The position numbers and the translations under genes are program-made. The notes below the pieces were generated by a model. The model saw nothing but the letters and a program-made list of their open reading frames with translations, ran no database searches and had not been told where the DNA came from. Source: a virus. From it: a stretch of DNA of 60,640 nucleotides. Shown here one piece after another: positions 40,868 to 46,343 of the stretch (its first letter is position 1; every line of letters starts with the position of its first letter). The stretch is from positions 1 through 60,640 of IMG/VR virus record IMGVR_UViG_3300036774_000032. The stretch is one strand, 5' to 3'.

Positions 40868-41959
40868 CTACTTATCCCACGGCAGCCCGGCCTGCTCGGG
40901 TTCCCGATCCGGCATCTTCATGAGGTGCGTGGCGAAGCCCTTGCGTTCCTCCCGGGAGAACTGTGTCTGGGCCTTCTTTAGATTCCGTGGATCGTACTGC
41001 TTGCGGACCATGAGGCGCCCGAGCACTTCGAGCTGGATCCTCAATGCCTCTGCCTTGGCCTCCGGAGTCCCGGCTGCGGCCTCGGCTTCGTAGGCGCTCT
41101 GGAAGCGCATCTCCTCGTCGTCGGGCTCAGGGTCGGGGTTCGGCGAGGGATCCGCCGCGGGGGCGCTGTCTCCATTCGTCGGCCCGGCCTGGGCGTCAAC
41201 AACGTCCTCTTCGGGGGCCGGCGGGAGGGCGGGGGGAAGCGTCGCGCTGACCGCCGGGGCGCCGTACAGCTCCGACAGGTGGCCCGTCGCCTCGCACAAC
41301 ATGAATTTCTTTACCTCTGGATCCGAGTAGTCCGGCGTGAACTGCACGCGGGGAAGGACAAAGGGCCGGGCGATCTCCTCGGCACTGTACTGGCTCCGGA
41401 GCGCCAGGGCTGACCGGATGGCCCGGTTCATCGCCCCAGACTGCGCGCGGGCCAGCTTATGCTTGCGGAATTGAATCATCTCTTTCGTGACGGTGTCTTC
41501 GATCCACTTGGAACGGGCCGGTTCCTGCTGCGGGCACTTGTCTCGCTTCGGCAGGGTGTCGCGCAGTTCATCCTCGATGGCGACGAGGTCGACCTCTTTT
41601 TCTCCAATGATCGTCCTCCAGGCTCCGGACAAGTCCTTGATCCGGCCGACCGCCTTGTAGCGGACGATGTTCGGATCTCGGCCGTCGTCCACCCGGCCGC
41701 AGAGTTCCGGAAGCCAGGTAATGCTCGCCGCTTGGCTGATCCGGTCGAGGGCCACTTTGCTCAACCCGAACTTCCCGCCCGGCAGCTTGTAGCAGTCGCC
41801 GGCATCCGGGTTGGGATTGATGTTGACGACCGATAGCTGCGGCGTGTGGTAGGGCGGGATTGTCCCAAGCTCCCGCGGCGCCAGGACGTTGAACTTCCGC
41901 GACTCGAATTGCTGCACGTCATGTTTCCACTGATCGGGGATTGCCAATGCAGTCGTCAT
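40868..41959 (-). CDS. Candidate single-strand annealing / recombination protein, 363 aa
   Basis: The N-terminal half is folded (FGLSKVALDRISQAASITW, YKAVGRIKDLSGAWRTIIGEKEVDL), and a later RKHKLARAQSGAMNRAIRSALALRSQYSAEEIARPFVLP resembles the end of RecT/annealase-like proteins, where related residues lie in a basic helix. The last 110 residues are Pro/Glu-rich and disordered. It is placed with SbcCD, VRR-NUC and the replication-terminator family, the usual company of phage recombinases. The identification is tentative. Confidence 0.4.
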   Translation of the reverse strand: MTTALAIPDQWKHDVQQFESRKFNVLAPRELGTIPPYHTPQLSVVNINPNPDAGDCYKLPGGKFGLSKVALDRISQAASITWLPELCGRVDDGRDPNIVRYKAVGRIKDLSGAWRTIIGEKEVDLVAIEDELRDTLPKRDKCPQQEPARSKWIEDTVTKEMIQFRKHKLARAQSGAMNRAIRSALALRSQYSAEEIARPFVLPRVQFTPDYSDPEVKKFMLCEATGHLSELYGAPAVSATLPPALPPAPEEDVVDAQAGPTNGDSAPAADPSPNPDPEPDDEEMRFQSAYEAEAAAGTPEAKAEALRIQLEVLGRLMVRKQYDPRNLKKAQTQFSREERKGFATHLMKMPDREPEQAGLPWDK

Positions 41960-42111
41960 GGTCGACCCTCCTCCTCTTCCAACTTTGCGTTGACGCGGAT
42001 AATAACCTTCGTCGTCTTGGGCGGCAGGTCTGCGCTAAGTCCTCCATTCGTGGCGCTCAGGCGCACGTCGCGCTCGTCGAGAGTCAGCACTGTGATGTTC
42101 TCGATTTTCAC
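41956..42111 (-). CDS. Small beta protein, 51 aa, GTG start
   Basis: The start is taken as GTG at 42111, with AAAGGAGG just before it and a GTGA overlap with the upstream gene; longer readings run through the zinc-ribbon gene. The product (MKIENITVLTLDERDVRLSA, PPKTTKVIIRVNAKLEEEE) is a small beta-rich protein with an acidic tail. Its stop overlaps the annealing-like gene. No function is known. Confidence 0.55.
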   Translation of the reverse strand: MKIENITVLTLDERDVRLSATNGGLSADLPPKTTKVIIRVNAKLEEEEGRP

Positions 42112-42284
42112 GATGCCTCCTTTAAATTCCTTTTCTTCTCGCATTTCGGACAGAGGGAAAGACACTTCCGAGTCTGAGGGGATGGTCTGAGAAATGTTCG
42201 ACCGCATTGACAGACTCGCCTGCGGTTCTTCCACATATTACGAAGACCTTGGGAGGTTCTTTCTTGATGATAATTCCCCATCAT
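42108..42284 (-). CDS. Zinc-ribbon protein, 58 aa
   Basis: A frame from the double ATG at 42284 overlaps both neighbours (ATGA and GTGA). The Cys pattern is RRVCQCGRTFL ... KCLSLCPKCEKKRN, two knuckles with basic surroundings, typical of nucleic-acid-binding zinc ribbons. The whole protein is strongly basic. No family name. Confidence 0.6.
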   Translation of the reverse strand: MMGNYHQERTSQGLRNMWKNRRRVCQCGRTFLRPSPQTRKCLSLCPKCEKKRNLKEAS

Positions 42285-42613
42285 CGCACCCTCCAGACCC
42301 GCCCCCCGCCGCGTTCGTCTCCGGTTAATTCGATATGGCCGGCGACAGCCCAGGACTTCACGCGCTTGTTAAATTCCGAGTTCCAGTAGTCCGCAGAGTA
42401 TCCCGCGATCAGGTGAACCCGTTGAGCCGCTTCCTTGCAGGTCAATTCACCCGACTGGAGAAGGACGTTGAGAAACTCTCCGAGCGAGCTATCGTCCCCC
42501 CGGTGTACGATCTTCTTCGCAGCCCGCTTCGAGGTCGCGGGATCATCCGTCCTCGCCAACAAGCGCGCCTGGACGGTGGACGCCTCTCGTCCTCCGGATC
42601 CCGGAGCGAACAT
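42281..42613 (-). CDS. Winged-helix-like protein, 110 aa
   Basis: The ATG at 42613 is the most plausible start; upstream frame overlaps a small membrane gene. The body reads ARTDDPATSKRAAKKIVHRG, LGEFLNVLLQSGELTCKEAAQRV, and VKSWAVAGHIELTGDERGG, a pattern of DNA-binding winged-helix proteins often found in phage early regions ('ARxTDPxTS' type). It overlaps the zinc-ribbon gene. A regulatory or replication-related role is inferred. Confidence 0.55.
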   Translation of the reverse strand: MFAPGSGGREASTVQARLLARTDDPATSKRAAKKIVHRGDDSSLGEFLNVLLQSGELTCKEAAQRVHLIAGYSADYWNSEFNKRVKSWAVAGHIELTGDERGGGRVWRVR

Positions 42614-42623
42614 CCCGAGCTGA

Positions 42624-42704
42624 CTACCCACCCCACACCACCGCGGCCACCAGAATCGCCCACAACATCGACAGGAACCAGGCAAATCTAAAAATCTCAG
42701 CCAT
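42624..42704 (-). CDS. Tiny TM peptide, 26 aa
   Basis: From the ATG at 42704 (AAAGGAG upstream), MAEIFRFAWFLSMLWAI then LVAAVVWGG is one hydrophobic helix. It overlaps the upstream gene by eight bases. Expression is supported mainly by the ribosome site and composition. Function unknown. Confidence 0.45.
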   Translation of the reverse strand: MAEIFRFAWFLSMLWAILVAAVVWGG

Positions 42705-42951
42705 GTAACCGCTCCTTTGGATCGTGCCCTTGCACCTCCACCAGTACCGTCCCATCTCCCTTGATCCACGCGCACCCATTCGCCTTATGAACGTGCTGCA
42801 GAAACTCCGGATCGGTCATCATGCGTTTGTACGTTGAGCCGTTTCTCCAGACCGGGAAGGACCGGGAATTGACGAAGAGGTGGAGTCGGTCGGATTCGGC
42901 GGGAGAGAAGACTCCATCGGTGGCCATGCGGGGGCGGGGGTTATCGCGCAT
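42697..42951 (-). CDS. Hypothetical protein, 84 aa
   Basis: Starts at ATG 42951 or GTG 42954, both overlapping the upstream stop. The protein (DGVFSPAESDRLHLFVNSRSF, TYKRMMTDPEFLQHVHKANGCAWIKGDGTVLVEV) is mixed alpha/beta without Cys pairs or membrane segments. No family was recognised. Confidence 0.5.
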   Translation of the reverse strand: MRDNPRPRMATDGVFSPAESDRLHLFVNSRSFPVWRNGSTYKRMMTDPEFLQHVHKANGCAWIKGDGTVLVEVQGHDPKERLHG

Positions 42952-43610
42952 CACGGCCTCCCCTGAAAAAATAAGGAATCCACCATCTCGACCAAGTGTT
43001 TTCGTTGCGCTTCCACTTCCGCGGCCCCTGCGTCACCTGCGGCCCGTTCAGCGGCCCTTGCGGCGTCCCTTGCGTCCCTTGCGGAGCCTGCGGCGGCCAT
43101 TGCGGCGTCCCATGCGGACCATGCGGCCCGTTCGGCGGCCCTTGCGGCCCTTGCGGCGCCCCCTCCTTCCAATGCGGCGGCCCTTGCGGCCCTTGAGGCG
43201 ACTCTTGCGGCGTCGCCTGCGGCGTCACATGCGGCGGCCTGGAGACTAGGATTTCCCGTCTCCAAATACTGCTTGACTACTGCTGGGCAATCCCACAAAT
43301 GAATGACGCGGAGAGCGCACCATCGCGCGAACACTTGCAGCATCTCCGTTGCATCTGCCCGTTGTACAATGCGCCGTCGAGTGCCGATGCTCTTATCGTC
43401 AATACTCTTGACAGGTCCATCCAGGTCAACGAGGCAGAGAGTATTCCCAGGCGCATATCGTAGAGCGTCGAAGGGATGGACGGATGCGTGCAGTCCTCTC
43501 TCGCACATGATGATGGGGAGTTCCCCGTCGTACTCCAGCCATTCACCATCCAGGGGGATGGGTTTACCGTTGCGGAGCGTGGCTCCGCAAAAATGATAGG
43601 ATCGGATCAT
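42951..43610 (-). CDS. DUF7666-like protein with Ala-rich repeat tail
   Basis: The start ATG at 43610 overlaps an upstream small gene by one base. Residues 1-130 carry the pattern GKPIPLDGEWLEYDGELPIIMCERGLHASVHPFDALRYAPGN that marks DUF7666-like phage proteins, including LCLVDLDG and DKSIGTRRRIV. The C-terminal 90 residues are an Ala-rich tandem of units such as AARAAERAAW and DAARAAERAAGDA, predicted to be helical and possibly fibrous. The function is unknown. Confidence 0.6.
   Translation of the reverse strand: MIRSYHFCGATLRNGKPIPLDGEWLEYDGELPIIMCERGLHASVHPFDALRYAPGNTLCLVDLDGPVKSIDDKSIGTRRRIVQRADATEMLQVFARWCALRVIHLWDCPAVVKQYLETGNPSLQAAACDAAGDAARVASRAARAAALEGGGAARAARAAERAAWSAWDAAMAAAGSARDARDAARAAERAAGDAGAAEVEAQRKHLVEMVDSLFFQGRP
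43010..43225 (-). repeat. Ala-codon tandem repeat tract
   Basis: On the minus strand GCN-rich units of about 12-15 bases repeat through this part of the DUF7666-like gene, coding for AxxAxxA patterns. On the plus strand the same DNA reads as CCTTGCGGC-type units. It is unstable-looking, low-complexity sequence and a likely hot spot for length change. Confidence 0.6.
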
Positions 43611-43708
43611 CACTCCCTCCCACTCGCCAGCGCAGACAGGAACCCCAGTCCCAGGGTGAACCCTACCGCCATGCCGAGCAGCATCCAGGCAAACCAGTTG
43701 GCACACAT
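43610..43708 (-). CDS. Tiny TM peptide, 32 aa
   Basis: The frame MCANWFAWMLLGMAVGFTLG followed by LGFLSALASGRE has one clear helix, and its stop overlaps the start of the DUF7666-like gene (TGATG). The ribosome site is weak (GGGGGA), and it overlaps the end of the 60-residue gene by 46 bases in another phase. One or both may be expressed. Confidence 0.4.
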   Translation of the reverse strand: MCANWFAWMLLGMAVGFTLGLGFLSALASGRE

Positions 43709-43845
43709 GGGAATCCCCCTTCCGCAGATTCCGTCCACGCAAACGCGCCGACCGTCTTGCACAACTCCTCATAGTCCCGGCGCTCGTAGCCGTCTGGGAT
43801 CGTGCGCTCTTCCACTTCGCTGCCGTGCCATAGGAGGACCTGCAT
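43663..43845 (-). CDS. Small hypothetical protein, 60 aa
   Basis: A GAGGT site lies before the ATG. The protein MQVLLWHGSEVEERTIPDGY is acidic and continues YEELCKTVGAFAWTESAEGGF with four Cys overall. Composition looks natural. It overlaps a possible membrane peptide gene at its end. The function is unknown. Confidence 0.45.
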   Translation of the reverse strand: MQVLLWHGSEVEERTIPDGYERRDYEELCKTVGAFAWTESAEGGFPCVPTGLPGCCSAWR

Positions 43846-43853
43846 CTCAACCT

Positions 43854-44180
43854 CTATTGAACGTGATAGAACCGCTCGGCCCGATCAACTGAGTCTTCGC
43901 GGGCAAGTTCCTCTAAACCTCGATCAACCCGGCAGGAATCGCAAACCTCTCCAAACTGATTCGGGCGCTCACAGTCTGGGCAGCAATGCACGGAGTCGTC
44001 GATCTCGGGCTCCTGCACTTCGGGTTCGGGGTTCTCAATGGACTCAATGGCGGCGTCGATAAGGTCGATTGACCCGGCGAGTCCGTCCGGGACAGTCGCA
44101 TACTTCCGGCACATTCCCCTGTAGGCCCTGGCGTAAAATGCCCCGTCTTTTAGGGCGGAGAAGATAAGGTCCTTGTCCAT
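43854..44180 (-). CDS. Zinc-binding acidic protein, 108 aa
   Basis: GGAGGTG seven bases before ATG 44180 supports the start. The middle is helical and acidic (LIDAAIESIENPEPEVQEPEIDD). The Cys block HCCPDCERPNQFGEVCDSC gives two C-x2-C knuckles for one zinc. It is the second gene after the HTH regulator in the early transcript. No family is known. Confidence 0.6.
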   Translation of the reverse strand: MDKDLIFSALKDGAFYARAYRGMCRKYATVPDGLAGSIDLIDAAIESIENPEPEVQEPEIDDSVHCCPDCERPNQFGEVCDSCRVDRGLEELAREDSVDRAERFYHVQ

Positions 44181-44193
44181 CACGCCACCTCCG

Positions 44194-44391
44194 TTAATTC
44201 GTTCCCGGAAGACTTAGATTCAGGGTGCGTGCGATACGTTCTTGGAGTTTGAGATATTTCCGGTCGCCTGAAAGCAACTGGAACAAATGGACGGGATTCT
44301 CGCCGAGGTCAAGCGCAAACCGAGAGAGGGTAATGTTGCGGGCTTTGATCGCCTTCCGGATTTCCTGCGCGAATTGCTGTTGCGTTTTCAT
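44194..44391 (-). CDS. Cro/CI-like HTH DNA-binding protein, 65 aa
   Basis: The protein has an HTH_3-like helical repeat: KTQQQFAQEIRKAIKARNITLSRFALDLGENPVHLFQLLSGDRKYLKLQERIARTLN in short pieces such as NITLSRFALDLGE and LFQLLSGDRKYL. It is the first gene of the early block. No Shine-Dalgarno site precedes its ATG; the -10 box is only ten bases upstream, so the message may be leaderless, as for lambda cI from PRM. It probably represses its own promoter and perhaps the late block. Confidence 0.75.
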   Translation of the reverse strand: MKTQQQFAQEIRKAIKARNITLSRFALDLGENPVHLFQLLSGDRKYLKLQERIARTLNLSLPGTN

Positions 44392-44394
44392 ACT

Positions 44395-44450
44395 GAGAAA
44401 GGTATTACACAGGGCAAGTTACGTCAAGCCCTTTCTGGTATTACATTGAA
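44395..44450 (-). promoter_or_regulatory. Early promoter with operator-like repeats
   Basis: Minus-strand TTGACG is followed after 14 bases by TAATAC, ten bases before the HTH ATG; spacing is short for an ideal promoter, but the position fits a leaderless start. The sequence GGTATTACA (plus strand) occurs at 44401-44409 and again at 44437-44445, 36 bases apart, each beside an AGAAA or TTTCT element. Such direct repeats could be operators for the 65-residue HTH protein. Confidence 0.5.
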
Positions 44451-44499
44451 AATAGACGGCACACCAAATGCAGGAGGGGGTACTCCGTCTCACACTCTT

Positions 44500-44531
44500 T
44501 CGGCAGTCCGCTTAGAGTTTCGGACTGCCGA
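44500..44531 (-). terminator. Perfect 11-bp hairpin ending the lysis operon
   Basis: TCGGCAGTCCG (44500-44510) is an exact inverted repeat of CGGACTGCCGA (44521-44531) with a ten-base loop. The hairpin lies at the end of the 27-residue gene and before the early promoter, in the only sizeable gap between the two transcription blocks. A clear U-run is missing, so termination could be bidirectional and weak, or factor-assisted. Confidence 0.5.
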
Positions 44532-44595
44532 TCGTGAGGACCGAGAAGACACACACAATCACGGCCACGAGACACCAGCCGAGGAAGACGATCAT
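44512..44595 (-). CDS. Tiny TM peptide of lysis cassette, 27 aa
   Basis: MIVFLGWCLVAVIVCVFSVL followed by TIGSPKL is one hydrophobic helix, and the ATG overlaps the stop of the upstream gene (ATGA). It is the last gene before the terminator. Small hydrophobic peptides at this place in phages commonly help membrane lesion formation; this is inference. Confidence 0.5.
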   Translation of the reverse strand: MIVFLGWCLVAVIVCVFSVLTIGSPKL

Positions 44596-44753
44596 CGGAT
44601 CCGGCAGCCGCCCGTCGTCGCCATCGGCAGCAACTCCCGCTCCGCCATGATCCGGGCCTGCTCGCAGTCGTTCCAGGTCGAGAAGGATTCCTTGGATTCG
44701 ATCGGAGCGGAGGCCCCGAGAAAGATGATTGAGAACACGAACGCGGCGATCAT
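44592..44753 (-). CDS. Small exported protein of lysis cassette, 53 aa
   Basis: A signal-like helix (MIAAFVFSIIFLGASA) ends in an AxA-type cleavage site. The mature part (PIESKESFSTWNDCEQARIM ... GGCRIR) has two Cys. Both gene ends overlap neighbours as ATGA. It could be an outer component of a spanin pair, but no lipobox is present. The role is inferred from order. Confidence 0.5.
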   Translation of the reverse strand: MIAAFVFSIIFLGASAPIESKESFSTWNDCEQARIMAERELLPMATTGGCRIR

Positions 44754-45283
44754 CAGCGCATCTCCTCGATCATTTTGATCAGTCGATCGACTGGTGAGTC
44801 TGGTGAAACCGTCACTCCTGCCTTCGGAGCCGTCAATGTCTGTGGCAGCGTCCCGATACACGTCGCCAGATCCGGGGGAGTCGCTCCGTAGACGGCGATA
44901 ATCGCGGCCTTTGCGGCCACGTCAGCGTAAGGTGTCGCCGTGCCGCGGAACGTGGCGACTGAGCAGCCGGCCGCGTTTTGCAATTTCATCACTTCGATGT
45001 ATTGCGCGGCGGACATGGCCGGCGCGGTCGGGAGCTGCATCATCCCGCATCCCGTCAAACCGATAACCCCAAGGGTGAAGACCATGATCGCCAGCGGTTT
45101 TGCGGCTTTGCTGTAGCCTCCCATCCGACCGATGGCGAAACACGCCGCCGCGATGAGCAGTGTCCACCACTCCTGGCGATTCGTTGGAAGCTTCGCGCCT
45201 GTCTGCCCCAAGTAGAGGATGCACCCAACGAGGAACCCAAACCCCGTTGTGACTGGCTCACTGCCGACAATCTTCTGATACAT
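44753..45283 (-). CDS. Holin-like protein with internal lipobox
   Basis: A 176-residue protein starting at ATG 45283. Two hydrophobic helices (about 11-31 and 41-57, with WWTLLIAAACFAIGRMGG) are holin-like. A third segment (PLAIMVFTLGVIG) ends in LTGC, a lipobox, at about 75-79. The rest is an exported, Ala-rich domain with helices. This layout looks like a fused holin and lipoprotein. It directly follows the papain-like peptidase gene. Confidence 0.6.
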   Translation of the reverse strand: MYQKIVGSEPVTTGFGFLVGCILYLGQTGAKLPTNRQEWWTLLIAAACFAIGRMGGYSKAAKPLAIMVFTLGVIGLTGCGMMQLPTAPAMSAAQYIEVMKLQNAAGCSVATFRGTATPYADVAAKAAIIAVYGATPPDLATCIGTLPQTLTAPKAGVTVSPDSPVDRLIKMIEEMR

Positions 45284-45294
45284 GGTCTGCTCCT

Positions 45295-45951
45295 TTACGC
45301 GCCGCCGCGTCGAATGGGAATGCATGCCTCGCCCTGGTGCGCAAGCAGGTATGCCATGTCTTTCCGGCTAACAAAGCAATCCCCCGCCTTCCCCCACGAT
45401 GGCCCCCACGAGTTCGCCAGGCGATAGAATCCGCTCTTGACGTTGAATCCGTTGCAGAGGATCGCATGGCCGCCGGCCACGGCGCCCGTCGGATTCACGA
45501 TCCCGTTCAGGTCGGGCGTCATCATGTCCTGATACCAGTTGATGCCGAGGACGGCGGGCCCGTGCCAGCCCACAGCGAGACACAAATCACGTTCCGAGAA
45601 GGCCCACCGAAATTCCGGATACCACCCCAGCTCCGCTGCCGCCTTGATGCCCGCCAAAACACTCGTCCCGTCGTAGTTGTGGCCCGGCCACTGGTCGAGG
45701 TCCTGGGCGCGCCGGTAAATCTTGTCCGCCGTGGAGGGCGTGACGTTGGGCACCTTCACCGGACGCGCACTTCCCTCCTGAGCGATGGAGTAGCCGACAC
45801 ACCGCGGGGTGGCGCCTTGGTCGAGCCGCACGCCGCAGGCCCAGGTATAGGACCGTGGGACCGTGCCCTTGGGAATCAGCGTGCGGATCGGGTAGGCCCG
45901 ACTGCGCTCGTCGAATTCAATGCGTCGGCCGAACATGATTGGCTTTTTCAT
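45295..45951 (-). CDS. Papain-family (C1) cysteine peptidase, candidate lysis enzyme
   Basis: A 218-residue protein with the full papain-type site: Gln45 and Cys51 in DQGATPRCVGYS, His162 in GGHAILCNGF, and Asn180 in LANSWGPSWG. The ribosome site AGAGGAGATTCCCC supports the ATG at 45951. There is no signal peptide or cell-wall-binding domain visible. It occupies the place of an endolysin, just before the holin-like gene. Papain folds are known in some phage tail or lysis peptidases, so it may cleave peptidoglycan cross-links or host proteins. Confidence 0.75.
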   Translation of the reverse strand: MKKPIMFGRRIEFDERSRAYPIRTLIPKGTVPRSYTWACGVRLDQGATPRCVGYSIAQEGSARPVKVPNVTPSTADKIYRRAQDLDQWPGHNYDGTSVLAGIKAAAELGWYPEFRWAFSERDLCLAVGWHGPAVLGINWYQDMMTPDLNGIVNPTGAVAGGHAILCNGFNVKSGFYRLANSWGPSWGKAGDCFVSRKDMAYLLAHQGEACIPIRRGGA

Positions 45952-46141
45952 TGGGGAATCTCCTCTGGTTCGGTTGTTGGATTAGGAGCAGATCGGAGCA
46001 GATTGTGCAGAACGGGAGGCAGTCCTGCGGACAGTAACTCTCCACCGGGCAGAATGGCACCAGGGCCGCCTCCATCTCCACAACCTGCAACGGATCGAGG
46101 ATGGTTGCTTTTCGCTCAGAACGAGGTAGAATAGCAGTCAT
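45917..46141 (-). CDS. Cys-rich small protein, 74 aa
   Basis: The ATG at 46141 has a strong AAGGGAGG site. The product (MTAILPRSERKATILDPLQV) has a Cys cluster, FCPVESYCPQDCLPFCTIC, which could bind zinc, and a basic end. It overlaps the peptidase gene by 35 bases. A plus-strand frame starts from the same CATG. The minus-strand frame is preferred because of its site and the strand of all neighbours. Confidence 0.5.
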   Translation of the reverse strand: MTAILPRSERKATILDPLQVVEMEAALVPFCPVESYCPQDCLPFCTICSDLLLIQQPNQRRFPNEKANHVRPTH

Positions 46142-46343
46142 GGCACGCCTCCCTTCTCCCCGCCGACCCCCGCCGTTCCCCTTTGTCTGGGTGCCTCCGG
46201 AGACTGCGGTCCGCCCGGCCCGCACGGTCCGGATCCGCACAGCGGTCTGGGTGCTCCTCATCGCGGCCCTCCTTGCCTGGTGGGCGTGGCCCATGGAACC
46301 GGATCGCACATTCGATACCGTCGACATCTCCGAGTGGGAGTAA
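46140..46343 (+). CDS. Possible plus-strand membrane protein, 67 aa
   Basis: This would be the only plus-strand gene. It exactly fills the 200-base gap between the polyvalent gene stop and the lysis operon. It has a proline-rich N-terminus, one strongly hydrophobic helix (TAVWVLLIAALLAWWAW) and an acidic tail. The ribosome site is poorly spaced (GAGGT about 13 bases upstream), so it may be a chance open frame. Confidence 0.3.
   Translation: MARLPSPRRPPPFPFVWVPPETAVRPARTVRIRTAVWVLLIAALLAWWAWPMEPDRTFDTVDISEWE

Noticed and set aside
42996-43249. Plus-strand Gly/Cys/Pro-rich frames opposite the Ala repeat
   Set aside because: They are produced by reading the GCN repeat from the other strand; no ribosome site.
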